DNA of 64,000 nt, from the NCBI GenBank assembly GCA_036265005.1, contig DATAPW010000374.1, forward strand, positions 1-64,000, written 5' to 3'. The notes below the pieces were generated by a model that searched no databases, was not told the DNA's origin, and was given only the letters and a program-made list of their open reading frames with translations. The position numbers were made by a program, and so were the translations under genes. Position 1 is the first letter of the stretch. Each line of letters begins with the position of its first letter. Below, one piece after another: positions 1 to 9,506 of the stretch. The stretch is from JAMXLO01 sp036265005 (lineage in GTDB: Bacteria > Pseudomonadota > Alphaproteobacteria > Acetobacterales > Acetobacteraceae).

Positions 1-705
1 GAACAGGAATGGATCGGTGAATTGGGCGATGATTGCGGCGGTCACCAACGCCCAGACCGCTGCGGCAACGGGAGCGCGCCAAAGCACCACGGCAAGGAAG
101 AAGGTGACGAAGCTGCCGAGGAATTCGTGATGCATGGTCCATAGGACGGGATCGTACATATCGGGGTCGCGCAGGAACGCGAGCAGCGAGCCTTCCAACA
201 GCGCGCCGAGGAACGATGGCGCAAAGCCAGCCTTGTCGTGTGAGCCCCCGAATGTGTCGAGCCAGGTCGATTGACTGATCTGTGCCGCTTCGCGGTGCCG
301 GTAGAGTCCGAGGCGGAACAGCAGGTAGGAAAGCAGGGCGGCGAGCAGCACGAGGCAGACCAGCCGCAACCAGCGCTTGGCCGCGGCGCGCACCACGATT
401 TCGGTGCGGCCGGAACGAAAAAATCCCAGAGGCAGCACGAAGCCCGACAAGACGAAGAACAACGTGACGGCGGCGGGCCCGTCGATCGACGCGAAGCTGA
501 CGCTGCCCAGCATGGCCGACGCCGGGTCGAAGCCGCCGACGATGCCGAGCCGCGCAGGATCGAACGCCCACAGGAAGTGCCACGCCACTACAATGAGCGC
601 GGCGAGCCCACGCAGGGCTTCGAGCTGCACGAGCTTGCTGTCTGACCGCGTGGCCGCCGCCTGTGCATCCACGCGGACCAACGCGCCGGGGTTTGCAACA
701 TACAA
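1..705 (-). CDS. Acyltransferase 3 family membrane protein (partial, C-terminus beyond window)
   Basis: The reverse frame is open from the left edge to a TGA at 721-723. It encodes the N-terminal part of an OafA/YrhL-type membrane O-acyltransferase: LEALRGLAALIVVAWHF holds the family's conserved N-terminal Arg and catalytic His, followed by FFVLSGFVLPLGFF, a basic loop, and several hydrophobic segments around HHEFLGSFVTFFLAVVLW. Such enzymes acylate surface polysaccharides or other membrane-exposed sugars. I place the start at TTG 705 because GAGGAGG lies 10 nt upstream at 716-722; GTG at 672 is the alternative. About 235 residues are present, and full-length members usually have 350-400, so the end lies outside the window. 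Confidence 0.8.
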   Translation of the reverse strand, partial: MYVANPGALVRVDAQAAATRSDSKLVQLEALRGLAALIVVAWHFLWAFDPARLGIVGGFDPASAMLGSVSFASIDGPAAVTLFFVLSGFVLPLGFFRSGRTEIVVRAAAKRWLRLVCLVLLAALLSYLLFRLGLYRHREAAQISQSTWLDTFGGSHDKAGFAPSFLGALLEGSLLAFLRDPDMYDPVLWTMHHEFLGSFVTFFLAVVLWRAPVAAAVWALVTAAIIAQFTDPFLF

Positions 706-809
706 TGCCTGTGTGCCTCCTCAGTGCTCGGGACCGGAGGCGACCAAGGCGACGAATCTGACGGCAGTGTGACGCGCGGGTGCACGTCGGCGTGAGGGGT
801 GGCGCGATA

Positions 810-843
810 GCTGCCGGGCGCGGAGCGCCCGGCAGCGTTTTTT
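810..843 (+). terminator. Strong intrinsic-terminator-like hairpin
   Basis: A perfect 12-bp stem (810-821 with 825-836), a 3-nt loop, then G and six T on the + strand. Both flanking genes are on the minus strand, where the A-run precedes the stem and no U-tract follows, so the element is best placed to stop transcription entering from the left on the + strand. Confidence 0.6.
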
Positions 844-861
844 GAGCCCCTGCGATTTCTG

Positions 862-1335
862 TCAGGTGCGGCTGATCAGCAGCAATGCCGGCAAGGCAAG
901 CTGAGCGATCATTCGGACGTGCGGCAAATGGCGCTCGTCGTAGAAGCCGCCGCGATTGCACAGGTTGAGCGTGCCTATGGTCTGCTTGCGCCAGCGCACC
1001 GGCATATTCAGGATGCTGTCGCAGCCCAGCGAATGGATCAGTGCGTGATCGAAGAAATTCGCCGCGATATCCTCGCGCGTGCGGCCGATATAGGGCTGCC
1101 CGCCATGGATGACACGTTGCATCCAGGCTGAGTCGGTGACCGGCTTACGCCCGCCAACCGGATATGCATCCGGCTGGTTGCTGTAGAAACGCTCGGACTG
1201 CCGTAACGCCGGATGGTGCACCAGGACGGTGAACAGAATGTGACCCGGTTCGCTGGCCAGCGCCGCATCGATGGCGCGGAAGGTGGTGCCCGGCTGCTCG
1301 AGGTCGGCATGGGCGGCGAGGATTGCCTCGATCAT
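862..1335 (-). CDS. GAF-domain-like small protein
   Basis: This 157-residue soluble protein resembles a lone GAF sensor domain. FTVLVHHPALRQSERFYSNQ, then a GQPYIGRTREDI segment and a final GCDSILNMPVRWRKQTIGTL strand-turn-strand match the GAF beta-sheet, where a small ligand would bind. No output domain is attached. ATG at 1335 overlaps the thiE stop as ATGA, so it is translationally coupled as the last gene of fba-thiE-GAF. A longer in-frame extension to 1401 lies inside thiE and reads as low-complexity Arg/Cys, so I reject it. The ligand is unknown. Confidence 0.65.
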   Translation of the reverse strand: MIEAILAAHADLEQPGTTFRAIDAALASEPGHILFTVLVHHPALRQSERFYSNQPDAYPVGGRKPVTDSAWMQRVIHGGQPYIGRTREDIAANFFDHALIHSLGCDSILNMPVRWRKQTIGTLNLCNRGGFYDERHLPHVRMIAQLALPALLLISRT

Positions 1336-1982
1336 CGCGCGGCAGCGATCGCGGCGTTCAGTGCACGCACGCCGGCAGCAGGACCATCCGGATGGCTCCA
1401 AATGGCGCCGACCACCGCGAGGAAGTCAGCCCCGGCCTGCACCAGCGGCCCACAGTTCGTCGCGGTGATGCCGCCGATCGCGCAGCAGGGCAGCTCCATC
1501 AGTTCCGACCACCAGTGGAGGATATCGGGATCGATAAACCGCGTGACGTCCTTGGTACCGGAGGGGAAGAAGGCACCGAATGCGACGTAATCCGCACCAT
1601 CATCGCCGGCCTGCATGGCAAGGTCGCGGCTGCCCTTGCAAGTGACGCCCAATGTCGCGTCGGGACCCATCAATCCGCGCGCGTCCGTTGCCGGCATATC
1701 CTCCTGGCCGACATGCGCGCCGTCGCTGCCGGTCTGGCGCACCAGGTCGGCACGGTCGTTCAGCAGGAACGCCACGCCACGCGATTGCGTCACGGGACGG
1801 AGCGCATCGATTGCGCGGCGCCACGCATCGTCGTCCACGTCCTTCAGTCGTAATTGCACCGCCGCCACGTCGCCGGCATCCAAGGCGGCAGCAAGCTGGT
1901 CGGTGAATGGTACCGGATCGAGCTTTGGCGGCGTGATCAGGTAGAGGCGGCAGCCATCCTGGCCGCCGCCGATTCCTGCCAT
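1332..1982 (-). CDS. thiE: Thiamine-phosphate synthase (ThiE)
   Basis: A 216-residue TIM-barrel protein of the ThiE/TenI family, which joins HMP pyrophosphate to the thiazole phosphate to give thiamine phosphate. Landmarks are YLITPP near residue 15, VQLRLKD, LLNDRADL, DGAHVGQEDM, GADYVAFGAFFPSGTKD (the diphosphate and thiazole-phosphate loop) and a final IGGITATN. The usual GVS-H strand reads GVTCKGS, so it is somewhat diverged. It starts 4 nt after the aldolase stop and overlaps the GAF gene by 4 nt, making it the middle of a three-gene unit. thiD lies 24 kb away in the same window. Confidence 0.88.
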   Translation of the reverse strand: MAGIGGGQDGCRLYLITPPKLDPVPFTDQLAAALDAGDVAAVQLRLKDVDDDAWRRAIDALRPVTQSRGVAFLLNDRADLVRQTGSDGAHVGQEDMPATDARGLMGPDATLGVTCKGSRDLAMQAGDDGADYVAFGAFFPSGTKDVTRFIDPDILHWWSELMELPCCAIGGITATNCGPLVQAGADFLAVVGAIWSHPDGPAAGVRALNAAIAAAR

Positions 1983-1986
1983 GCCG

Positions 1987-2901
1987 TCAGGCCTTGCCGA
2001 GATAGATGTCGATGATCTTGTTCAACATCTCCAGCGCGACTTCCTTCGGGCGCTGGAAGGTGTTGCGGCCGATGATGCTGCCGTTGGCGCCGCCGTCGCG
2101 GATGCCGCGCACTTCCTCGAATACGCCGTCGAGGTCCTTTGCCTCGCCGCCGGAGAACACCACGACGCGGCGGCCGCTGAACGCGCACTGCATGACGTGC
2201 TCGACACGCTTGGCGAGGGTCGAGCCGTCGATCTTTTCGTAGCTCTTTTTTGCCGCCTCCAGGCTGATCACCGCAGAGGGTGGCTTCACCTTAATGATGT
2301 TGGCACCCATCAGTGCGGCCATCTGCGTGGCGTAGGCGCAGATATCCAGGGCGGTCTCGGCGGCGCGATCCAGGTTGGGACCCCGCGGATAGCTCCACAC
2401 CACGACCGCCAGCCCGCTGGCCTTCGCTTCGGCGGTCAGTTCCCGCAACTCCTCCATCTGGGCGAAGGCAAACTCGCTGCCAGGATAGATGGTAAAGCCG
2501 ATCGCGGCGCAGCCCAGCCGCAGCGCGTCCTTCACGCCGGCAGTTACCGCCTGGTCCTTGTTGGTCGCCAGCGAATTGGAGTTGTTGCATTTCAGGATGG
2601 TGGGGATGGCGCCGGCAAAGGTGTCGGCGCCGGCAGCGATCATACCGAGAGGCGCGGCATAGGCGTTCAGCCCGGCCTCGATGGCCAGTTGATAGTGGTA
2701 GTGCGGATCGTAGGCCGGCGGGTTCGGCGCGAAGCTGCGCGCGGGGCCATGCTCGAAGCCCTGATCGACCGGCAGGATCACCACCTTCCCGGTGCCACCG
2801 AGTTTCCCAGTGGACAGGATACGGGCAAGGTTGGCCTTCACCCCCGGAGGATCGCCCTCGTACCAGTCCAGGATCTTCTTCACTTTCTGGGTGATGCGCA
2901 T
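1987..2901 (-). CDS. Class I fructose-bisphosphate aldolase (archaeal/DhnA type)
   Basis: A 304-residue aldolase cleaving fructose 1,6-bisphosphate to DHAP and glyceraldehyde 3-phosphate through a Schiff base. The sequence follows the DhnA/FbaB family: VVILPVDQGFEHGP near residue 40, IGFTIYPGSEFAF near 134, VVVWSYPRGP near 166, and ANIIKVKPPS near 200 carrying the lysines (K204/K206) where the Schiff-base residue is expected, then SGGEAKDLDG for phosphate binding. AAGAAGGA precedes the ATG. It is first in the fba-thiE-GAF unit. Metal ligands of class II aldolases are absent. Confidence 0.92.
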   Translation of the reverse strand: MRITQKVKKILDWYEGDPPGVKANLARILSTGKLGGTGKVVILPVDQGFEHGPARSFAPNPPAYDPHYHYQLAIEAGLNAYAAPLGMIAAGADTFAGAIPTILKCNNSNSLATNKDQAVTAGVKDALRLGCAAIGFTIYPGSEFAFAQMEELRELTAEAKASGLAVVVWSYPRGPNLDRAAETALDICAYATQMAALMGANIIKVKPPSAVISLEAAKKSYEKIDGSTLAKRVEHVMQCAFSGRRVVVFSGGEAKDLDGVFEEVRGIRDGGANGSIIGRNTFQRPKEVALEMLNKIIDIYLGKA

Positions 2902-2946
2902 GTGGACGGTCCTTCTTGCTGAGGGCGCTGGGCGTCGGCTTCGGTA

Positions 2947-3381
2947 CTAACCCAGAGCGGCGCCGCTGTCACCCGGGGTGATTCGAATCTGCAACCAATT
3001 GTGTAAGCGGCGTGCTGCCGCACGCTCAGCCATATCGAGCGCCGGCGGACGGAAAGTTAACACCTCGCCGCCAAGTGATCCGGCGATCACTGCCACCGCG
3101 CGCCAGCCTGGCGCGGCAGGGTGCAGCACAAGCCGACGCTGTCCGATCCGCAGCGCTCCCAGCGCCAACCCCGATGCGTCGGCACAATCGAGGATGTCGG
3201 TCATCGGAACGGCGGCATGGTCGCGGCGAACCTGCTCGATCACCGCGCGCCACCAGCCACAGCCGGCAAACTGTGCGGCTGCCGGTGCCGAAAGCAGCGT
3301 AACCGGCTGGCCGATGCCGAGTACAGCGCGCGCATCCGCCAGGCCATGGATGACGACAGCCGGATAGGAGCCAAGGGTCAC
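2947..3381 (-). CDS. Conserved hypothetical protein upstream of fba
   Basis: A 144-residue protein with GTG start at 3381. I recognise no enzymatic motif. The central FAGCGWWRAVIEQVRRDH and ADASGLALGALRIGQRRLVL segments read as a genuine alternating alpha/beta fold, and the reading frame has the neighbours' codon bias. It ends 45 nt before the aldolase start, so it may be cotranscribed with fba-thiE. From memory, proteins of this style occur beside fba in related alphaproteobacteria, but I can assign no function. Confidence 0.6.
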   Translation of the reverse strand: MTLGSYPAVVIHGLADARAVLGIGQPVTLLSAPAAAQFAGCGWWRAVIEQVRRDHAAVPMTDILDCADASGLALGALRIGQRRLVLHPAAPGWRAVAVIAGSLGGEVLTFRPPALDMAERAAARRLHNWLQIRITPGDSGAALG

Positions 3382-3468
3382 CGACCACTGATCACCGATA
3401 TCTGCTTGACGTTCAAGCGATCGCCCGCTTTCAGTGCAGGCGGCATTGCGGCAGGGGGCCGGTTGGCG

Positions 3469-3663
3469 ATGGCGAGCGACACCGAAGACCCGGAAGCGGC
3501 AGCGGACCGGTTGGAGACGGCTCTGGAACGGATCGCGCAGGCCGCGACGCGCGATGAGATGCCTCAGGATCAGGCTGCATTGGCGAATTCCGAAGAAATT
3601 GCTGCGCGACTCGACGGATTGATCGATCGTTTACGGACGGCACTCGGCAGCAAGGCCGATTGA
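3469..3663 (+). CDS. Small acidic helical protein upstream of zapA
   Basis: A 64-residue Ala/Glu/Leu-rich protein predicted to be almost wholly helical, with heptad-like spacing in ADRLETALERIAQAA and EEIAARLDGLIDRLRTAL. It starts at ATG 3469 and stops 22 nt before zapA, so the two are probably cotranscribed. Small coiled-coil proteins often precede zapA in alphaproteobacteria, and a role near the division ring is a context-based guess. A longer in-frame extension to 3121 overlaps the minus-strand gene and is not convincing. Confidence 0.6.
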   Translation: MASDTEDPEAAADRLETALERIAQAATRDEMPQDQAALANSEEIAARLDGLIDRLRTALGSKAD

Positions 3664-3685
3664 ACCCGGAGGCAAGGATCATTCG

Positions 3686-4024
3686 ATGGCGCAGGTTACC
3701 GTTCGCATAAATGGCTACGCGTACACTGTCGGCTGCCAGGACGGCGAGGAAGAGCATCTGCAAGCGATGGCCGGCGAGGTCGATCGGCGAATCGAAAGCG
3801 TCAAGGCGGTGGCGGGCCCCAGCGGCGAAGCGCGGATGCTGGTCATGGCGTCGCTGCTGATGGCCGACGACCTGTTCGAGACGGACAAGGCGCTGAGAGC
3901 CGCCCAGGCCGGTCAGGCGACCGGCCAACCATCCGCCGCTCCGGCGGATCCGAAACTCGGCCGGCGGCTGGGCAAACTGGCAAAACGCGCCGAGGAGATT
4001 GCCCTGGACCTGGAGCATCCCTAG
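3686..4024 (+). CDS. zapA: Cell division protein ZapA
   Basis: A 112-residue ZapA homologue, which cross-links FtsZ protofilaments at mid-cell. The N-terminal head MAQVTVRINGYAYTVGCQDG, the helix EHLQAMAGEVDRRIESVKA, and the core ARMLVMASLLMADDLFE match the family, and the C-terminal half continues as a helix suited to the tetramer coiled coil. A Gly-rich SD lies ahead of ATG 3686. It is followed at once by the 6S RNA region and the 5-formyl-THF cyclo-ligase gene, the classical arrangement in proteobacteria. Confidence 0.88.
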   Translation: MAQVTVRINGYAYTVGCQDGEEEHLQAMAGEVDRRIESVKAVAGPSGEARMLVMASLLMADDLFETDKALRAAQAGQATGQPSAAPADPKLGRRLGKLAKRAEEIALDLEHP

Positions 4025-4027
4025 ATT

Positions 4028-4170
4028 GTGAAGGCGGGGCTGCTCGGTGCGTCAGGTACTACATCCCCTGGGCCAGTAAGCAACTCCCTCGGGAACTGGC
4101 TCTGTCGGGATCTTGGTCTCGGTATCCGGTGCCCACCTGCACAAGCAGGCTCTGGGAGGATGACACGCCA
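4028..4170 (+). ncRNA. ssrS: 6S RNA (ssrS), approximate ends
   Basis: The non-coding stretch between zapA and the cyclo-ligase gene has the expected position and appearance for 6S RNA, which binds sigma70-RNA polymerase in stationary phase by mimicking an open promoter. CCCCTGGGCCAGTA at about 4060 resembles the 5' side of the central bubble, an internal hairpin GTTCCCGAGGG-like element (CCCTCGGG) follows, and CCCACCTG...CAGGCTCTGGGAGG closes the 3' side. Synteny is the strongest evidence. Ends are approximate and I could not compute the fold. Confidence 0.7.
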
Positions 4171-4176
4171 ACGGCC

Positions 4177-4749
4177 ATGGCGGCTCCGCACTTAATGCCC
4201 GATCTGAACGAAGCCAAGCGTGCCGCCCGGGAGCGAGCGCTGGCGGCGCGCGTGGGGTGGGATCCTGCGGTGGGAGCCAAACTGGCAGGCAACGTGTTGC
4301 GCGAAATGCCGCCACCGGCTGGGGCAGTGGTGTCGGGGTTCTGGCCAATGGGCCAGGAGATCGATATCCGACCGCTGTTGTATGCGCTGCATGATCGCGG
4401 CCATCCGATCGTGCTGCCGGAAACGCCGAGGCGTGGAAATCCCCTGATCTTTCGGTCCTGGCGTCCCGGTGACGTGCTGGTTGCCGAACGCTTCGGCACG
4501 ATGCGCCCGGCGGGCGAGGTGCGCACACCGGATTTCCTGCTGGTGCCATTGCTGGCATTCGATCGGCGGGGGCAACGGCTGGGGTATGGGGCCGGGTACT
4601 ACGATCGCACGCTGGCGGGCCTGCCAGGACGATATCGGCTGGGCATTGCCTATGCTGCGCAGGAACTGGACGCGGTGCCGGCGGGTCCCTGCGACGTCAG
4701 GCTCGACGCGGTCGCGACCGAGCAGGGCATGATTTTTTGCAAGGAATAA
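4177..4749 (+). CDS. fau: 5-formyltetrahydrofolate cyclo-ligase
   Basis: A 190-residue enzyme converting 5-formyl-THF to 5,10-methenyl-THF with ATP. It shows the N-terminal basic K-R-A-A-R-E helix, the central FWPMGQEIDIRPLL segment, the PLLAFDRRGQRLGYGAGYYD motif that binds ATP and folate, and a final DVRLDAVATEQG. I start at ATG 4177; ATG 4195 (MPDLNEAKR) is equally plausible, and longer starts run into the 6S RNA. In many bacteria this gene is cotranscribed with 6S RNA. Confidence 0.87.
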   Translation: MAAPHLMPDLNEAKRAARERALAARVGWDPAVGAKLAGNVLREMPPPAGAVVSGFWPMGQEIDIRPLLYALHDRGHPIVLPETPRRGNPLIFRSWRPGDVLVAERFGTMRPAGEVRTPDFLLVPLLAFDRRGQRLGYGAGYYDRTLAGLPGRYRLGIAYAAQELDAVPAGPCDVRLDAVATEQGMIFCKE

Positions 4750-4764
4750 TGCGTGTCGCGAAGC

Positions 4765-4840
4765 CCCCTCCTTAACCCTCCCCCGCTGCGCGGCAGAGCG
4801 GATTCACGCCACCTCACTCGCTCAACCGGGGGTTAGAGAG
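4765..4840. repeat. Imperfect intergenic inverted repeat
   Basis: The 96-nt gap between the cyclo-ligase and phosphodiesterase genes is filled by a pyrimidine-rich arm (CTTAACCCTCCCCCG) that pairs imperfectly with CGGGGGTTAGAG at the far end. It resembles the degenerate intergenic palindromes common in alphaproteobacteria. No reading frame is supported here. Confidence 0.4.
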
Positions 4841-4845
4841 GCACG

Positions 4846-5661
4846 ATGCGCATCCTGTTCATCGGCGACGTGGTCGGTCGCACCGGCCGCGATGCGGTCG
4901 CCACGTCGCTGCCGAAGTTGCGCGAGGCATTGCGCATCGACCTTGCGGTGGTGAACGCGGAGAACGCGTCGCACGGTTTCGGTCTCGCTCCCGACATGGC
5001 GACAGCGTTGTTCGCGGCGGGGGCCGATGTCATCACGCTCGGCAACCATGCGTGGGACCGCAAGGAGATCATTCCCTTCATTTCCGAGAATCCCCATTTG
5101 CTGCGTCCGCTGAATTTCCCGCCCGGTACGCCGGGCAGCGGCGCGATCGTGGTGGACGTGCCGGGCGACCGGAAGGCGCTGGTGATGCAGGCGATGGGCC
5201 GGCTCTACATGGACGCGCTCGACTGCCCGTTCCGCGGCACCGCGCAGGAACTGGCGAAGCACCGGCTGGGCGGCACGGTGGGGGCGATATTGGTGGATTT
5301 CCACGCCGAGGCGACCAGCGAGAAGATGGCGTTCGCCCATTCGTTCGACGGCCAGGTATCGCTGGTGATCGGCACGCACACGCATTGCCCGTCTGCCGAC
5401 GGCCAGGTGCTGCCGCGCGGCACCGCGTTCCAGTCGGATGCCGGGATGTCGGGCGACTACGACAGCGTCATCGGCATGGCGAAGGAGGGCGCGACAGCGC
5501 GCTTCTGGCGCAAGATGCCTGGCGAACGACTGGCGCCGGCGGAGGGCGAGGCGACGGTGTGCGGCGTGTTCGTCGAGACCGACGATGCGACAGGTCTGGC
5601 GAAGCGGATCGAGCCGGTGCGGGTGGGTGGCCGGCTGTCGCAGGCCATGCCGGCGGCATAG
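4846..5661 (+). CDS. YmdB-type metallophosphoesterase (TIGR00282 family)
   Basis: A 271-residue calcineurin-like phosphoesterase. Di-metal motifs are visible in order: GDVVGRTGRDAV (first Asp) at residues 8-19, NAENASHGFG (Asn/Glu) near 37, TLGNHAWDRKE near 66, VDFHAEATSEK near 150, and GTHTHCPSADG near 180. Members of this family hydrolyse 2',3'-cyclic nucleotides. GVFVETDDATGLAKRIEPVR matches the typical C-terminus. It follows the cyclo-ligase by 96 nt and converges on the glucoamylase with only 16 nt between stops. Confidence 0.9.
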   Translation: MRILFIGDVVGRTGRDAVATSLPKLREALRIDLAVVNAENASHGFGLAPDMATALFAAGADVITLGNHAWDRKEIIPFISENPHLLRPLNFPPGTPGSGAIVVDVPGDRKALVMQAMGRLYMDALDCPFRGTAQELAKHRLGGTVGAILVDFHAEATSEKMAFAHSFDGQVSLVIGTHTHCPSADGQVLPRGTAFQSDAGMSGDYDSVIGMAKEGATARFWRKMPGERLAPAEGEATVCGVFVETDDATGLAKRIEPVRVGGRLSQAMPAA

Positions 5662-5677
5662 GACGGCGGCGGACGGA

Positions 5678-8059
<2,382 letters not shown>

Positions 8060-8179
8060 CCATTGCTCCTCGTTTACCGCCGGTTAACCCTAATTGGACT
8101 CGCATGGCGACTGACGGAGGCGCCTCACGTTGTCGTGAATTGGTTTGACGCGACGGACCCGAAAGAACAGAGTAGCAAC

Positions 8180-8590
8180 ATGAATATGTTGCGCGAAGCG
8201 ATTTTCTCGATCGGCACTGATAGCGTCGAGATCCCATTTGTCTGGGTCTCGAATGGCCATGGCTTGCGTCCTGGAGATCCATGGTTCGAGGCGGGTCGAA
8301 TGTCCCTCGGTGTGGACGCTTCGCCGCCAGGAGCGGAACCGGATCCGTCGCTGCGACGGCATGCCAGCGCAACCCAGGACAATCGCTGTGCCGGTGTATC
8401 TTCCTTGCCGGCATCGTGGGATGGCGCCCCCGACGGCCAGGGATCTCCGGGCCAGGCACAAACATCCACGCGACCGCGTCGCTACGGCGATTCAGACACC
8501 GTGGCCCTGGGCGCGGCGATGCAGGCGATGGCTGCGCTGGCACAGGTCGATCCGGAGATACCGCGGTTCAACGTGGAATCGCAACGATAA
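8180..8590 (+). CDS. Hypothetical protein
   Basis: An open frame of 136 codons from ATG 8180. The first 50 residues (EIPFVWVSNGHGLRPGDPWF) read like a folded protein, while residues 55-105 are Pro/Ser/Gln-rich and look disordered. No family is recognised and the SD is weak. An overlapping minus-strand frame (8090-8461) competes for the same DNA and is less protein-like. If neither is real, 8060-8592 is a 530-nt gap with nothing else recognisable. Confidence 0.3.
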   Translation: MNMLREAIFSIGTDSVEIPFVWVSNGHGLRPGDPWFEAGRMSLGVDASPPGAEPDPSLRRHASATQDNRCAGVSSLPASWDGAPDGQGSPGQAQTSTRPRRYGDSDTVALGAAMQAMAALAQVDPEIPRFNVESQR

Positions 8591-8592
8591 GG

Positions 8593-8653
8593 GCAACCTT
8601 TTGGTTGCATAGATCGCCCTGTGGTGCCATTTATAGGCAACCAGGAGGTTGCC
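8593..8653 (+). promoter_or_regulatory. Two ArsR-type operators flanking a promoter
   Basis: Two inverted repeats of the same sequence lie ahead of the SRPBCC-arsR operon: GCAACCTTTTGGTTGC at 8593-8608 and GGCAACCAGGAGGTTGCC at 8636-8653, with centres 44 bp apart. Between them, TTGCAT (8605-8610) and CATTTA (8628-8633) with 17-nt spacing could be -35 and -10 boxes. The second site contains the Shine-Dalgarno AGGAGG, so a bound dimer would cover both promoter and ribosome site. The likely ligand is the ArsR protein encoded second in the operon. Confidence 0.7.
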
Positions 8654-8656
8654 ATT

Positions 8657-9103
8657 ATGGTCGATCGCATCGAAAAAATTGTCGAATTGCGTGCATCCAT
8701 CGAGCGAGTCTGGCGTGCGCTCACCGATCCAGCCGAATTCGGCGAATGGTTCCGAGTGAAGCTGGACGGGCCATTCACGCCTGGAGAGGTAACACGCGGC
8801 CACATCACCTACCCCGGTTTCGAGCATGTCACGTGGGAGGCGAAGGTCGTCACCGTGGACCGACCTCGATTGTTCTCCTTTACGTGGCACCCTTATGCGG
8901 TTGATCCCGATGTGGATTATTCCCAGGAGCCGCCGACGCTCGTCGAATTCAGGCTCGAACCGACGCCGATCGGAACACGATTGACCGTCGGCGAGTCCGG
9001 CTTCGAGGCGCTGCCGAGTGGACGCCGGCCGATCGCGGTGCGCATGAACGACGGCGGATGGAGCGAGCAGATCAAGAACATCCGGGCTCATGTCGAGGCC
9101 TAG
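8657..9103 (+). CDS. SRPBCC (AHSA1/START-like) domain protein
   Basis: A 148-residue AHSA1-type SRPBCC protein: IEKIVELRASIERVWRAL at the N-terminus, then TDPAEFGEWF, a central WEAKVVTVDRPRLFSFTWHP strand pair, and the C-terminal helix GGWSEQIKNIRAHVEA. These folds bind small hydrophobic ligands, but the ligand here is unknown. ATG 8657 is preceded by AGGAGG inside the second operator. The stop overlaps the arsR start by 14 nt, so the two are coupled. An SRPBCC gene paired with an ArsR repressor is a recurrent bacterial arrangement. Confidence 0.85.
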   Translation: MVDRIEKIVELRASIERVWRALTDPAEFGEWFRVKLDGPFTPGEVTRGHITYPGFEHVTWEAKVVTVDRPRLFSFTWHPYAVDPDVDYSQEPPTLVEFRLEPTPIGTRLTVGESGFEALPSGRRPIAVRMNDGGWSEQIKNIRAHVEA

Positions 9104-9428
9104 CCTGCGGGAACCGGCCTCGGACCCATCGCCGATCTTTGCGGCGCTGGGTGACAGAACGCGCCTTTCGCTGCTGCTGACATTGAGCGATGGTCAATCG
9201 CGATCGATCACCAGTCTGTCGGCGGATACGCAGCTGACCAGGCAGGCCATCACCAAGCATCTCCATGTGCTGGAAGACGCCGGCCTGGTCAGCAGCATCC
9301 GCATCGGCCGTGAAAGCCGTTTCGCCTACAGCCCCGGGTCGATCGCCGATGCCACGAGCTATCTCGCGACGGTCTCGGCGCAATGGGACGAGGCACTGTC
9401 CCGGCTGCGCTCGCTGGTCGAGGATTGA
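9090..9428 (+). CDS. ArsR-family transcriptional repressor
   Basis: A 112-residue winged-helix regulator. IFAALGDRTRLSLLLTL begins the DNA-binding domain, TRQAITKHLHVLEDAGLV forms the helix-turn-helix and IRIGRESRFAYSP the wing. There are no cysteine clusters, so it is not a metal sensor of the classical ArsR type and more likely senses through another route, as in SRPBCC-linked members. It overlaps the upstream gene by 14 nt and probably represses its own operon through the paired sites at 8593-8653. Confidence 0.88.
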   Translation: MSRPSLREPASDPSPIFAALGDRTRLSLLLTLSDGQSRSITSLSADTQLTRQAITKHLHVLEDAGLVSSIRIGRESRFAYSPGSIADATSYLATVSAQWDEALSRLRSLVED

Positions 9429-9506
9429 TCAGGCGGCATTCCGCGGCCTGTCGCGATATCCCGCGATAGGCTACATCTAGGACCATCGACAACTGACCGC
9501 TGAACC

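Noticed and set aside
1981..2922. 313-residue + strand open frame
   Set aside because: Antisense of the class I aldolase; no recognisable protein features.
2975..3000. GATTCGAATC resembling a tRNA T-loop
   Set aside because: It lies inside a coding frame and no acceptor, D or anticodon stem can be found around it.
8090..8461. 123-residue minus-strand frame competing with the hypothetical + gene
   Set aside because: Arg/Ser/Cys-rich with no folded-protein character in its first half; not better than the + frame, so not listed as a gene.
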